A stretch of DNA of 64,000 nt, taken from JABDJZ01 sp047619685. GTDB taxonomy: Bacteria > Bacteroidota > Rhodothermia > Rhodothermales > UBA10348. A model generated the notes under the pieces. It ran no database searches. It was given only the letters and a program-made list of their open reading frames with translations, and was not told the origin of the DNA. Made by a program: the position numbers and the translations under genes. Below are positions 10,055 through 19,926 of the stretch, in pieces. The stretch lies in assembly GCA_047619685.1 (NCBI GenBank), contig JBLHLC010000020.1, positions 13,412 through 77,411 of the forward strand, in the 5' to 3' direction. The first letter of the stretch is position 1, and every line of letters starts with the position of its first letter.

Positions 10055-12403
10055 ATGGCCAAGTGGAATTTTTCGGACGATGAGGTCCGCCGTTACCTGG
10101 ATGATCCGTCCAGCCGGCGACAGCCTGAAGGCCCCGCACCCGCCAACGGCGGCACGGGCCTGGCGGGCAAGTGGGGTTTATTGTGGCCGCAGTCCGCGTT
10201 TCGTCACGCGGTAATTGCGATTGGATTGATCGTGGTTGTCGGATTGGGCGCGGTGTTAGGCATCGGTGCCTACATGTACTCGATGCGGGATCAACTCCCC
10301 CCGCTCACGGAGATCGAGAATCCGGAGTTCCAGCTAGCCACCATCGCCTACACAGCAGATGGCGTCGAACTGGCCCGATTTGCCTCTGAAAATCGCGCCT
10401 GGATCTCGTACGGAACGATGTCTCCAGACCTGATCGTTGCATTGGTAGCCACTGAGGACAAGCGGTTTTACGATCACTGGGGGATGGACCTCTTCAGGAC
10501 GGTTTCCGCGGTCAGTCAAACGATCCTGGGCAAGTTTGGCCTCCCTTTTGACAAGCAAGGGGGCTCGACCATCACGCAGCAATTGGCCCGAAACCTGTAC
10601 AACGTGCGAATCGGGCGCGATCAGACGGTTGGACGAAAGCTGAAGGAAATGGTCACCGCTGTGCAACTCGAGCAGCGCTACACCAAGCAGGAAATCATCG
10701 AGATGTACCTGAACACGGTGGAATTCGGGTACAATATCTACGGAGTCGAGACGGCTTCCCAGACCTTTTTCCTGAAGTCGGCGGCCGACGTGAGCCTTGC
10801 GGAGAGTGCCATTCTGGTGGGCATGCTGAAGGGGCAGTCCATCTACAATCCCTACCGCTACCCGGAAAGGGCGGCGCTGCGGCGTAATGTGGTCCTGTCG
10901 CTCATGGTGGGTCAGGGCATCGTCGAGCAGGCCGCCTACGATTCGATCAAGACCCAACCCATAGTGGCCTACAACGGGTCGTACGCCATCACATCCAGCA
11001 TTGCGCCCTACTTCGCCCAACACGTGAAAGAGTGGATGGAGAGGTGGGGCCGCGAGAATGGATACAATGTGCTCGAAGATGGCCTGGTGGTTCATACCAC
11101 ACTGGACTCCCAAATGCAGGAGATGGCGCAGACAGCCCTTCACAACCAGCTGGATTGTCTCCAGGCCGTTGTTGATTACCAGTGGTCCAGGGCCAGCCAG
11201 GCGGTATGGAGCGTGAACTCGTGCGATTATCTCGATATCGAGGAAGACTATCAGGCGTTCCAGTACTACTGGGAATCAAACTCGGAGTACCGTGGGCAAA
11301 TGATCAGGGAGACCGCCCGCTATCGAACGGCCCGCGCCCGGGGCGAAGATGGCCAGACCCTCATGCGGACACTCTCCACGGATGAGGCCTTCCTGGACTC
11401 GCTCAAGGCCGTGAAGACGCGGCTGGAAGCGGGCATGATGGCCCTGAACCCGCACACGGGCCATGTGAAGGCCTGGATTGGTGGAAGAGAACTCGCCACG
11501 GACTGGTTCGACCACGTGGACAAGGCCGCACGGCAGCCGGGTTCTACCTTCAAACCGTTCCTGTACACGGCCGCGATCGACAACGGCTGGTCTCCGTACT
11601 ACACCCTCCTGGATGACTCACTGCACTACGTCGTAGACGAGGAGGGCAACGAGTGGAACCCGACCAACGACGGCAAGGTCTCGGGCCAACAAATCACCCT
11701 GCGCGACGCCCTGGCGCGTTCGATGAACACGATTTCCGCCCGGCTCATCCTTGAGGTAGGGGCGCCCCAGGTGGCGTTCATCGCGCGTGTCATGGGGATC
11801 ACCAGTCCCCTCGCGGAAGTGCCGGCCCTGGCGCTTGGAGTCTCTGATGTGACGCTCTTCGAAATGACGAGCGCGTACTCCACGCTGGCCAACGGCGGCT
11901 TCCGAATCGAGCCGATCGTAGTCACGCGGATCGAGGACGCCCAGGGGAATATCTTGTTTGAAGCTGAGCAATCGCCCAGACAGGCCCTGTCGCCGGAGAC
12001 CGCCTACACCATGGTTGATCTCATGCGAGGGGTCATCCAGCGAGGAACCGGGCAACGCATGCGCTCTCAGTTTGGTCTCTACGACTACGACCTGGCTGGC
12101 AAGACCGGCACGACGCAGAACAGTGCAGATGGCTGGTTCATTGCCATGCACCCTGACTTGGTTACGGGCGCTTGGGTGGGTTTCAATGATCGGCGTGTCA
12201 CGTTCAGAACCGATTGGTGGGGCCAGGGCGCGCACAACGCCTTGCTTGTGGTGGGCGACTTCTACCAACGGCTCCGTGACTCTGAAAGCCCGTTCCTTGA
12301 CCCCGATAACCGTTTTCCGCCCCCGCCGGTGCTCTACGAAGAGGAGTTTCCGCAATCCGGAGACCTGGACGAGCGGCGTGGCCGTGGACGGGTGGGCTGG
12401 TAA
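10055..12403 (+). CDS. Bifunctional penicillin-binding protein, class A (PBP1A-like)
   Basis: Second class A PBP, 782 residues, with the same domain plan as the upstream paralogue but a short cytoplasmic N-terminus. A transmembrane helix lies at about residues 51-74. The GT51 domain has Glu134 in TEDKRFYDH and GGSTITQQ. The transpeptidase has Ser497 (STFK), an SMN motif and KTGT from Lys683. The two proteins share architecture and many motif residues but are clearly diverged, so the duplication is old. The tail ends in a short acidic/Arg-rich segment. A GC-rich hairpin follows the stop before the convergent T9SS gene. Confidence 0.95.
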   Translation: MAKWNFSDDEVRRYLDDPSSRRQPEGPAPANGGTGLAGKWGLLWPQSAFRHAVIAIGLIVVVGLGAVLGIGAYMYSMRDQLPPLTEIENPEFQLATIAYTADGVELARFASENRAWISYGTMSPDLIVALVATEDKRFYDHWGMDLFRTVSAVSQTILGKFGLPFDKQGGSTITQQLARNLYNVRIGRDQTVGRKLKEMVTAVQLEQRYTKQEIIEMYLNTVEFGYNIYGVETASQTFFLKSAADVSLAESAILVGMLKGQSIYNPYRYPERAALRRNVVLSLMVGQGIVEQAAYDSIKTQPIVAYNGSYAITSSIAPYFAQHVKEWMERWGRENGYNVLEDGLVVHTTLDSQMQEMAQTALHNQLDCLQAVVDYQWSRASQAVWSVNSCDYLDIEEDYQAFQYYWESNSEYRGQMIRETARYRTARARGEDGQTLMRTLSTDEAFLDSLKAVKTRLEAGMMALNPHTGHVKAWIGGRELATDWFDHVDKAARQPGSTFKPFLYTAAIDNGWSPYYTLLDDSLHYVVDEEGNEWNPTNDGKVSGQQITLRDALARSMNTISARLILEVGAPQVAFIARVMGITSPLAEVPALALGVSDVTLFEMTSAYSTLANGGFRIEPIVVTRIEDAQGNILFEAEQSPRQALSPETAYTMVDLMRGVIQRGTGQRMRSQFGLYDYDLAGKTGTTQNSADGWFIAMHPDLVTGAWVGFNDRRVTFRTDWWGQGAHNALLVVGDFYQRLRDSESPFLDPDNRFPPPPVLYEEEFPQSGDLDERRGRGRVGW

Positions 12404-12407
12404 ACCC

Positions 12408-12445
12408 CAAAAGGGAGGAGGACCCGATCGCCCCCCTCCCCTCTT
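12408..12445. terminator. Probable bidirectional terminator hairpin
   Basis: The GGGAGGAGG tract at 12413-12421 pairs with CCCTCCC at about 12434-12440 around a short loop, between two convergent genes (PBP ending at 12403 and the T9SS protein ending at 12467). An A-run precedes it and a CT-rich stretch follows, so it could serve either strand. The call rests on the visible inverted repeat only. Confidence 0.5.
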
Positions 12446-12466
12446 CACTACTTCATTGGGGTCCCA

Positions 12467-15400
12467 CTACTTGACCAGGATCATCGTCCGAGCGATCGAT
12501 CCAGTGACCGTATCAAGACGGTAGAGATACATCCCTGACGACAGGGCTGCCGCATCAAACGGAACGCGGTAAGCGCCCGCCGCCTGCACGCCGCTCAGAA
12601 GCATCGCCACGCGCCGGCCCAGCATGTCGAAGACTGCCAGATTGATGCTCTGCGTCTGATCCAGGCTGAAGGAAATGGTCGTGGCTGGATTGAATGGGTT
12701 CGGATAGTTCTGATCCAACACGAATCCTTCGGGCACATCTTGCGAGTATGCCTCGATAGCGGTGGTTACGGCCTGGGCGCCACGTAGCGCTGGGCTGCCC
12801 GTCATGGGGCGGGGATCCAATCCGGCTGCGGGCTCATCCCGGTTGATCCCGCGAAGCATGGGATCGGCCACCTGGTTGCCATTTGCGGCAAGGATGGTCT
12901 GGACGAAATCCTGCGGTGCGAAAGCAGGCAGGCTTGCGCCGGCTGCAAAGTTGAACCACATGTTGTTGGCCAGAACGATCTCGCCGTTTTCCAGACGCTG
13001 GCGACTGTCAGCGGGCTTGCTGCCCGCGTTGTCGATGTCTTCGACCGTGATGGCCAGGCCGCCGGAGGCAGCGTCGTAGTCCTGGAAAATGGAATTGTGA
13101 TACTCACCCGCCGTGTTGTCCCGGAACATGAGCATCTCGGCCCCATCGCCTGCTGTCAGACCACCGGCCGTCCCCAGGTAGGTCACGTTCGAAAGGATCG
13201 GGTGGGCATAGGGCTCGAAGAACTCATTGCCAGTCGCACCGTCCATCTCCGCAACGCGGCCGCCTACATCGGTGGCCTGAATCGCGAACCAGAACTGTCC
13301 CTTGCCGCGGAAGCCTTCGTCCCAATCGTAGGAATCATCTTCGTTGAAGGCAGAGACCAGGTTGCGCGTGTTCACAGCGCCGCCAAACCACTCGAACCCA
13401 TCATCGGCAGACGCAAATGATTCCACGTACTCGATGACCGTCCCAGAGCCGACGCCTCCCAGCGTCAGACCCTGGATCTCATTTCCGGCCTGATCACCAA
13501 CGTTGATCCCCGTGTGACGAATCGAGACGTAGCGCAAGATGCCCGAAGAGTCGCCGTCATCGGTTCCGCCGTACGTAGCACGGTCATCGCCTGCGCCCGC
13601 GATTTCGTTGACCCCTTCGACCTGTTTGGTCCCGTCAGGCTGGTTGTTGGTGATGGCGCGCCCCAAGAGCACGATGCCGCCCCAGAGACCGCGATCCTGA
13701 TAGGTCAGCGTACCGTCGTCACCGTCAGCCGTAAAGATGATCGGATTCGAGGGCGTGCCTTCGGCGATCAGCTTGCCACCGCGAGCAACCACAAGCGCAG
13801 AGGCGGCATTGCCCTGTCCGGCGGCGCCGTAAACGGTGGTACCCGCCTCAATAATCAGCGTAGCCCCGTCCTCCACAAATACGACTCCGTTGAGACGGTA
13901 GCTGTTGTCTGGCGTCCAGACAACCGTCTGGCCGGCACCGATTGTGGCGTCGGTTACCTCGATGGTGGACGAGGGCGCAGCGGTCCCCGCCACGTAGCCC
14001 TTCTCACTCAGGGCCGTCCAGCCTTCCAGCCAGTTGGCCGTCCCAAACGCGCCGCGGTAGGACACCGGAGAGAAGTACCCGCCAGTCACAGGAACCGCTC
14101 CGGTCCAGGCAGGACTTCCGGCCGCGGGGCGGGGATCCAGGCTGCCGTCGGGATCGTCGCGATCCAGGCCGCGCAGTTGTGGATCCACCAGCGCGTTGTT
14201 GTTTGCGCCGAGCATGGTCTGCACGAAGTCCTGCGGCGCGATGGCTGCTACACTGGTGCCGGCCGCGAAACCGGACCATAGGTTGTTGGCCAGCACAATG
14301 TCGCCATTCTCCAGGCGCTGGCGGCTGTCGGCAGGTTTGCTGCCGCCATTGTCGATGTCTTCCACCGTGATTGCCAGGCCACCGGAAGCGGCGTCATAAT
14401 TCTGAAAGATCGAGTTGTGGTACTCGCCCCCGGTGTTGTCGCGAAACATGAGCATTTCGGCGCCATCGCCAGCCGTTAGACCACCAGACGTGCCTACGTA
14501 AGTCACGTTGGACAACACAGGGTGGGCGTAGGGCTCGAAAAATTCGTTGCCGGTGGCGCCGTCCATCTCCGCCACGCGGCCGCCGACATCCGTTGCCTGA
14601 ATGGCAAACCAGAACTGGCCTCGGCCACGATACCCTTCGTCCCAGTCGAACGAGTCATCTTCGTTGAAGGCGGAGACCAGGTAGTTGGCGTCCACCGTCC
14701 CACCGAACCATTCGAAGCCATCATCGGCCGAGGCGAACGACTCGACGTATTCGATCACGGTACCACGGCCAACGGCACCAAGGGTCAGACCCTGGATCTC
14801 GTTGCCGGCCTGATCACCGACGTTGATTCCGGTGTGCCGAATGGAAACGAACCGCATGATGCCCGAGGAATCGTTGTCGTCGGTTCCGCCGTAGGTAGCG
14901 CGGTCATCTCCGGCGCCAGCGATCTCGTTGATGCCTTCCACCTGCTTGATCCCGTCGGGCTGGTTGTTGGTTGCAGCACGTCCCAGAAGCACGATGCCTC
15001 CCCAAAGGCCGCGGTCCTGGTACGTCAGGGTTCCGTCGTCCCCGTCAGCGGTAAAAATGATGGGGTTGACCGCGGTGCCCTCCGCATAGAGCTTGCCGCC
15101 CCGCGCAACTACGAGCGCAGAAGCCGCATTGCCCTGTCCGGCTGCCCCGTAGATGACGGTCCCCGGCTCAATGGTCAAGGACGCGCCGTCCTCGACAAAA
15201 ACCACTCCATTGAGGCGGTATTGGTTATTGGCGGTCCAGACTACGTCCTGACCCGGGCCGATGTCCGAGTCGGTGATCTGGACGAGATTCGTTCCCGATA
15301 CGGGTGGGGTCAGATAGCCTTTTTCAGACAAGGCCGTCCAGCCTTCCAGCCAGTTGCCGCCGCCAAAGGCACCGAGGTGGTTGACCGGCTGGAAGAACTG

Positions 15401-15469
15401 ATCTGCCTGCTGGGCCAATGCAAGGCCAGGGGTCAGCAGCAGGAGAAGCGTAACAATCGTGCGATTCAT
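12467..15469 (-). CDS. T9SS-exported protein with two tandem 440-residue repeats
   Basis: Secreted or surface protein of unknown function, 1,000 residues from the ATG at 15469; the frame extends further upstream, but only this start places a signal peptide (MNRTIVTLLLLLTPGLALAQ) at the N-terminus. The body is two near-identical units with a period of exactly 1,320 bp, seen by aligning the WLEGWTALSEKGY codons at about 15341 and 14021. Each unit contains YRLNGVVFVEDGA, a GNAASALVVARGGKL segment and DRGLWGGIVLLGRA, suggesting a beta-helix-like fold. The C-terminus is a classical T9SS sorting domain (NYPNPFNPATTISFSL, DMLGRRV, SSGMYLYRLD). It lies 150 bp downstream of a TonB-dependent receptor on the same strand, which suggests a receptor and surface-partner pair. 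The substrate is unknown. Confidence 0.85.
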   Translation of the reverse strand: MNRTIVTLLLLLTPGLALAQQADQFFQPVNHLGAFGGGNWLEGWTALSEKGYLTPPVSGTNLVQITDSDIGPGQDVVWTANNQYRLNGVVFVEDGASLTIEPGTVIYGAAGQGNAASALVVARGGKLYAEGTAVNPIIFTADGDDGTLTYQDRGLWGGIVLLGRAATNNQPDGIKQVEGINEIAGAGDDRATYGGTDDNDSSGIMRFVSIRHTGINVGDQAGNEIQGLTLGAVGRGTVIEYVESFASADDGFEWFGGTVDANYLVSAFNEDDSFDWDEGYRGRGQFWFAIQATDVGGRVAEMDGATGNEFFEPYAHPVLSNVTYVGTSGGLTAGDGAEMLMFRDNTGGEYHNSIFQNYDAASGGLAITVEDIDNGGSKPADSRQRLENGDIVLANNLWSGFAAGTSVAAIAPQDFVQTMLGANNNALVDPQLRGLDRDDPDGSLDPRPAAGSPAWTGAVPVTGGYFSPVSYRGAFGTANWLEGWTALSEKGYVAGTAAPSSTIEVTDATIGAGQTVVWTPDNSYRLNGVVFVEDGATLIIEAGTTVYGAAGQGNAASALVVARGGKLIAEGTPSNPIIFTADGDDGTLTYQDRGLWGGIVLLGRAITNNQPDGTKQVEGVNEIAGAGDDRATYGGTDDGDSSGILRYVSIRHTGINVGDQAGNEIQGLTLGGVGSGTVIEYVESFASADDGFEWFGGAVNTRNLVSAFNEDDSYDWDEGFRGKGQFWFAIQATDVGGRVAEMDGATGNEFFEPYAHPILSNVTYLGTAGGLTAGDGAEMLMFRDNTAGEYHNSIFQDYDAASGGLAITVEDIDNAGSKPADSRQRLENGEIVLANNMWFNFAAGASLPAFAPQDFVQTILAANGNQVADPMLRGINRDEPAAGLDPRPMTGSPALRGAQAVTTAIEAYSQDVPEGFVLDQNYPNPFNPATTISFSLDQTQSINLAVFDMLGRRVAMLLSGVQAAGAYRVPFDAAALSSGMYLYRLDTVTGSIARTMILVK

Positions 15470-15562
15470 GTTGGTCTGTTTACGGGTTGAGTTCGCGTCA
15501 GGTTGTGGCCGCGTTATGGAGCGGTAACCTGGGGTTGTTGATTTGGTAATACTTGCCGGAAA

Positions 15563-15596
15563 TGACGAAGGCGACCCGGGGCCGCCTTCTGTCATC
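15563..15596 (-). terminator. Intercistronic hairpin between TonB receptor and T9SS partner
   Basis: GAAGGCG (15567-15573) pairs with CGCCTTC (15583-15589), and the flanking ATGAC/GTCAT can extend the stem with a small bulge. It lies between the receptor stop (15620) and the partner start (15469). No strong U-tract follows on the minus strand. It could therefore be a weak terminator, an attenuating hairpin that sets the receptor-to-partner ratio, or an mRNA stabiliser. Confidence 0.4.
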
Positions 15597-15619
15597 TATC
15601 AAAATGTGTCTTCTCTACG

Positions 15620-18616
15620 CTACAGCGAGTAGCTGACCCCGAGCGAGTAGGTCCGTCCCAGGGTGTAGCTCCCGTAGACGTACTCGGTGTCCTTGAATTG
15701 CTGACTCGTCATAAAGGCTGAGTTGGCGATGTTCTTCGCGGTCAGCTTGATTTTTATGCCTGAGATCATGCGCTGCGAAACCACCAGGTCTACCGTGGAG
15801 CGCGATCGCTCGAAAATATCCGGGGAGGCGCCTTCCGAAACCGTGATAAGACGATCGCCAAAGATGTTGTAGAACAGACTGACGGAAGTGCCCGATTCTA
15901 CCCGATCGTATCCTATGTCAAGGTTCACCAGAAAGGGAGACTGGCCCTCCAGCTGACGGGTGTCTCGGGCAAACTCATCGGCCGCGCGAATGACCAGCAG
16001 TTCCTCTTCAGGGATCTTTACCTCAGAGCGAACGACCGACAGGTTTGCGCCGAGTTGGAAATTGGCCAGCAGCGGAGAGAGTCGGTCCAGGCGCTGGCGC
16101 ATTTCCAACTCCACCCCCAGAACCATTCCATCGTCTACGTTCTGGATACCAAGCGAGTTGTTGCCCACACTGGTCTGAATGACGCGTTCAATGGGGTTCT
16201 TGAACTGCTTGTAGAAGAAGCTGACCGCCGCAATCTCGCCGGGGCGCGCAAACCACTCCCAGCGGAAGTCGTAATTCGTGATCAGCGTCCTCTTCAACGC
16301 GGCGTTCCCGCGAAACACCAGATCTCCAACAAAATCGAAGGTGGAGTACGGTGCCAACTCACGGAACGTGGGCCGCGCCAGCGTGCGGGTGGCCGCAAGG
16401 CGGAAGTTCATTTTCTCCGTCACGCCCCAGACCAGATTCGCCGACGGCAGCCAATCCTTGTTGTCCAACTCGCCTCGAGGAAGCGTGGAATCGCCCGAAA
16501 CGGTCAGCATTTGCGTAGACTCCATCCGAGCCCCGGCAATCAGTCGCAGGCTCCGCGTCAGTGGCAACTCGAGCATTCCGTATAAGGCGCTCACCGTCTG
16601 ACGGCCGTCATAGTTTGAGCGGTCGGAGGAGGCTTCCTGGATGTAGTTGGCAAAGACCGGCTGGCCAATCGAGGAAGTATCCACGATTCCGACGCTCTGG
16701 AAGAACGCATCATTGTCACCGCCGAAGGCGCCGTACCGAATGCCGCGGCCTTCCTTGTACTCGAACCGTCGTTCGTTGAAGTCACGGTTCGTATCGGTAT
16801 ACGCGCCACCGACCTTCAGGGTAGCCTTCTCACCGGTCCACTGACTAAAACGGACGGCGAAATCCGCGCCAAGGTCGGCCGTGCTCTCTTCCAGATTCCG
16901 AAAGAAGCGGGTCGGCGCCGGATATAGGGAAGCGGGGCTCTGGTAGAGCGTGTCCTCATAGACGGTATCGTGGTCTCTATCACGCGCCGTGAAGTGATTG
17001 GAGAAGTAGCGGATATCCGGTTCGTCCTGGCTGTTGCGGGAGGTTGCCGCACGCCAAGTCAGCGTGCCCACCGAAAAAGCATGTTCGCCGCGGGACTGGA
17101 TGGCGGCAAGCGACCGTTCCTTGTACCCCAAGACGCGCGTCTGGAAAGTGGAATTGCCCGAGAGATCCACCCAGTACCCCGCCAGATCGCGGGATTCGGA
17201 AATCCCGTTCTGCGTTCGGATGAATGTCACCGAAGCGGAGTGCCGCGGGTGCGGCCTGAAGGCAAGAGTGCCCAGTAGACCCCAATTTGATTCTTCGGAG
17301 CCTTTTCGGTCATACCCCACCGTCTCTACCGGACGATCTGCAGCGCTCCCGAAGTATCGGGTGGATGTCAGCTGATTGATGCCGCCGACCTGACCCCCGA
17401 GTAGCTCCCAGCGCCCGACGGTTCCGTTGGAGTAGGCGCTGTAGCTATTGCCGTACGTGCCGGACAGCGTGAAACCCAGGGGTTTGCCGAACAGCTTAAC
17501 CTGATTGCCGATCGCGGCCGCCAGGGACCTGTTCACGGGAGCTGTCCTGAGTCCAGGCGTCATGACCGAGTTGAACGCCTTGGAGGCGGCGTCCAATTGC
17601 TGGGCCTTCTCAGGATCTCGTCGGGCTTCTAGTTCTGTGGGTAGCGTAGTAGAAGGATCGGCCACCGCGCTCGGAATGGCCCTGAGGCCGCTGTCCCGCC
17701 CCTGCCAGTCGGCCGAGGAGCCGCTGTAGGAGACCATGTCCTCGAACGTCGTCTGGGTGTTCACAGACGAAGAGACCGAATACTGCATTGTCAGCCGCTC
17801 CGGGAAGTCCTTCGTACCCACATCGACCAGCCCGCCGCTGAATGAACCGGGCTTGTCTGGTGTGAAGGTCTTGGTCGTAACGATGTTATCGAGCAGGCTG
17901 GATGGAAACAGGTCCAGTTGAAACGCCTTCTTGTCCGGATCGGCACTTGGGAGCGCGGACCCATTGAGCGTAGTGGACGAGTACCGGTCTCCGAGCCCCC
18001 GGATATAGACGTATTTCCCGCCGACAACCGAGGCCCCGGTGACCTTTGTCATGGCCGCGGCTGCGTCCCCGCTGCCGGAGCGGCTTATGGTCTCGCTCGA
18101 AATCGCGTCTGACACAGCCGCCGACTTACTCCGCAGGCGCAGAAGATTGGCTTCGGTGTCTTTTGTTGCCCTTGCCTCCACGGTAATCTCGCCCAGGTCT
18201 GTGGCCTCGGATGACAGGCTGAGATCAAGCCGGGTGGCAAGTCCGTCTTCGACTTCCACGGCTTCAACCAGGAGCGTGGTGTACCCGACGTAGGAGACCC
18301 GCAGGTCAAACGTTCCTTGGCTCAGGTCATGAATCTCGAACCGCCCTTCCAAATCGGTCGATGACCCAATAAGCGTCCCATCAATGACCACATTGACCCC
18401 GATGAGTGGCCATCCATCCTGGGAGTCCACAACGAAGCCAAAAATGGAGCCGGCTTTCGCGACAGGGGTCGCGGAGCGGACGCTCCGGCCCGCATTGTTA
18501 TTTCTGGTTGGAGCCTGGGCCTGTACGGAGGAAGTACAGAACGCAAGGAGAAGGGTTACAACTGCCATGGACCGAATGGTCGTGGCCAGTGCCGCATCTG
18601 GCAGCCTACATTTCAT
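15620..18616 (-). CDS. TonB-dependent outer-membrane receptor with carboxypeptidase-regulatory-like N-terminal domain
   Basis: Energy-coupled outer-membrane transporter of 998 residues from the ATG at 18616; a TTG at 18640 would add eight residues. A signal peptide at about 15-35 is followed by a CarboxypepD_reg-like beta-sandwich (FGFVVDSQDGWPLIGVNVV, then the YVGYTT motif), a plug domain (GKYVYIRGLGDRYSSTTLNG, FPSSLLDNIVTTKTFTPDKPG) and a long beta-barrel ending in an aromatic/Leu strand (YSLGVSYSL). The RGLGDRYS plug signature places it in a subfamily common in Bacteroidota-like and sphingomonad genomes. The partner gene is the repeated T9SS protein downstream. Both are probably expressed together. 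The ligand cannot be read from sequence. Confidence 0.93.
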   Translation of the reverse strand: MKCRLPDAALATTIRSMAVVTLLLAFCTSSVQAQAPTRNNNAGRSVRSATPVAKAGSIFGFVVDSQDGWPLIGVNVVIDGTLIGSSTDLEGRFEIHDLSQGTFDLRVSYVGYTTLLVEAVEVEDGLATRLDLSLSSEATDLGEITVEARATKDTEANLLRLRSKSAAVSDAISSETISRSGSGDAAAAMTKVTGASVVGGKYVYIRGLGDRYSSTTLNGSALPSADPDKKAFQLDLFPSSLLDNIVTTKTFTPDKPGSFSGGLVDVGTKDFPERLTMQYSVSSSVNTQTTFEDMVSYSGSSADWQGRDSGLRAIPSAVADPSTTLPTELEARRDPEKAQQLDAASKAFNSVMTPGLRTAPVNRSLAAAIGNQVKLFGKPLGFTLSGTYGNSYSAYSNGTVGRWELLGGQVGGINQLTSTRYFGSAADRPVETVGYDRKGSEESNWGLLGTLAFRPHPRHSASVTFIRTQNGISESRDLAGYWVDLSGNSTFQTRVLGYKERSLAAIQSRGEHAFSVGTLTWRAATSRNSQDEPDIRYFSNHFTARDRDHDTVYEDTLYQSPASLYPAPTRFFRNLEESTADLGADFAVRFSQWTGEKATLKVGGAYTDTNRDFNERRFEYKEGRGIRYGAFGGDNDAFFQSVGIVDTSSIGQPVFANYIQEASSDRSNYDGRQTVSALYGMLELPLTRSLRLIAGARMESTQMLTVSGDSTLPRGELDNKDWLPSANLVWGVTEKMNFRLAATRTLARPTFRELAPYSTFDFVGDLVFRGNAALKRTLITNYDFRWEWFARPGEIAAVSFFYKQFKNPIERVIQTSVGNNSLGIQNVDDGMVLGVELEMRQRLDRLSPLLANFQLGANLSVVRSEVKIPEEELLVIRAADEFARDTRQLEGQSPFLVNLDIGYDRVESGTSVSLFYNIFGDRLITVSEGASPDIFERSRSTVDLVVSQRMISGIKIKLTAKNIANSAFMTSQQFKDTEYVYGSYTLGRTYSLGVSYSL

Positions 18617-18880
18617 TTTGGTTGCTCTGTGAGAACGCAATCAGTGCGAGTCGGGGCGGCTGGCACAAAGTGAAGTGGGCAGCGCCTGATTCAGGTCGGC
18701 TGGAGTTCTCGATGAACCCGCTTTGTACTAGCGCTGGGGCACCTCAATTGGCAGCCCCAATCCTGAATTCCCAAGTCTACCGGGTTCCGGTGAGCTGTGG
18801 ATTACGACAGTGTTATTGTAGTATTTCCACTGGGGGCCGCGCACGCCCTCGCCTCCACCACCGCCTCTCCTCCCCGACCG

Positions 18881-19711
18881 CTACCTGTCAGGAAGACCCG
18901 ACCACGTTCGACATCCTTCCGCCGCGAGCGCATGCGCCGCGGCCTTAGCCCTCGCTTCCGACTCAAAAACGCCGAACACAGCAGAGCCCGACCCGCTCAT
19001 GGCGGCATAATCCGCGCCCAGGTCGACCAGTCGCTTCCGGGCGACGCCTATCGCCGGCCATTCGCTCTCCACCGGCGCCTGGAACTCGTTGGCCAGCTCG
19101 GCCCGCCAGCGTTCAAGATCGTTTGACGTCACGGCCTCGGCCAGATCGGGCCTGGGGCGTTCAGACGGTGAAACCAGCGCGTAGGCAGGCCCCGTGGGCA
19201 CATGTACCTGCGGAACGGCTACCACCAGGGAAAACGGACACGCATACCCTTCCAGCGGCGAAAGCACCTCGCCGCGCCCCGTGCCCCGCGCTGCCGGAGG
19301 GCCCAGAAAAAACGGCACATCTGATCCCAGCCCCGCCGCCAGTCTCGGCAGTTCGGACTCGCCGCCGTGCACGGAAGACATCATTCGGAGGACGGCGGCC
19401 GCGTCGGAGGAGCCGCTTCCCAGGCCGGCCCCGTAGGGCACGCGTTTGTCCAAATGCAGATGAAAACCATCCTCGACCCCCATGGCACGGGTGAACGCAA
19501 GGGCCGCCGCCATACAGAGATTGCTCCCGTCCGTGGGCAGGGCGGGGTCCGAATTAGACATCGTGCGCGCGGGCCCAGCCGTCCACGTCACTTCGTCACA
19601 CCACGGGATCCGCAAGAAAACGGTATCGATATCGCGAAACCCGTCCGGGCGCACACGGAGAACGTGCAGCCCGAGGTTGATCTTACCGGGTGCGAGAATC
19701 GAATGCGTCAT
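18881..19711 (-). CDS. ispE: 4-diphosphocytidyl-2-C-methyl-D-erythritol kinase
   Basis: GHMP-family kinase of the MEP pathway, phosphorylating CDP-methylerythritol at the 2-hydroxyl. The ATG at 19711 gives 276 residues beginning MTHSILAPGKINLGLHV, the canonical IspE N-terminus; the longer frame to 19795 has no signal or homology. The ATP-binding GHMP motif is PYGAGLGSGSSDAA and the C-terminal motif is AMSGSGSAVFG. It is divergently oriented to the polysaccharide-export operon. The family call is secure. Confidence 0.95.
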   Translation of the reverse strand: MTHSILAPGKINLGLHVLRVRPDGFRDIDTVFLRIPWCDEVTWTAGPARTMSNSDPALPTDGSNLCMAAALAFTRAMGVEDGFHLHLDKRVPYGAGLGSGSSDAAAVLRMMSSVHGGESELPRLAAGLGSDVPFFLGPPAARGTGRGEVLSPLEGYACPFSLVVAVPQVHVPTGPAYALVSPSERPRPDLAEAVTSNDLERWRAELANEFQAPVESEWPAIGVARKRLVDLGADYAAMSGSGSAVFGVFESEARAKAAAHALAAEGCRTWSGLPDR

Positions 19712-19926
19712 GCTCCTTGGCCAAGGCCCTGATGATACGTCACACCCACGTTGCGACAGCCCAAAGGAAACCGTAGTTTTCTGATATCCAAGCAATCCGC
19801 CCGACGCACCTGTTTTGGCGCAGATTGCACCCCAAAAGCCCGGTCAGGGCGCGCACCAGACAGCCTCGCGGCCTATTGTACCCTCGGTACGGCTCCTTCA
19901 CCGCTCCCAGCATCGCCGCGAGACCC

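Noticed and set aside
13514..15490. Long plus-strand frames (255 and 322 codons) opposite the repeated T9SS protein
   Set aside because: Both repeat with the same 1,320-bp period and show no signal, domain or start context; they are shadows of the minus-strand gene.
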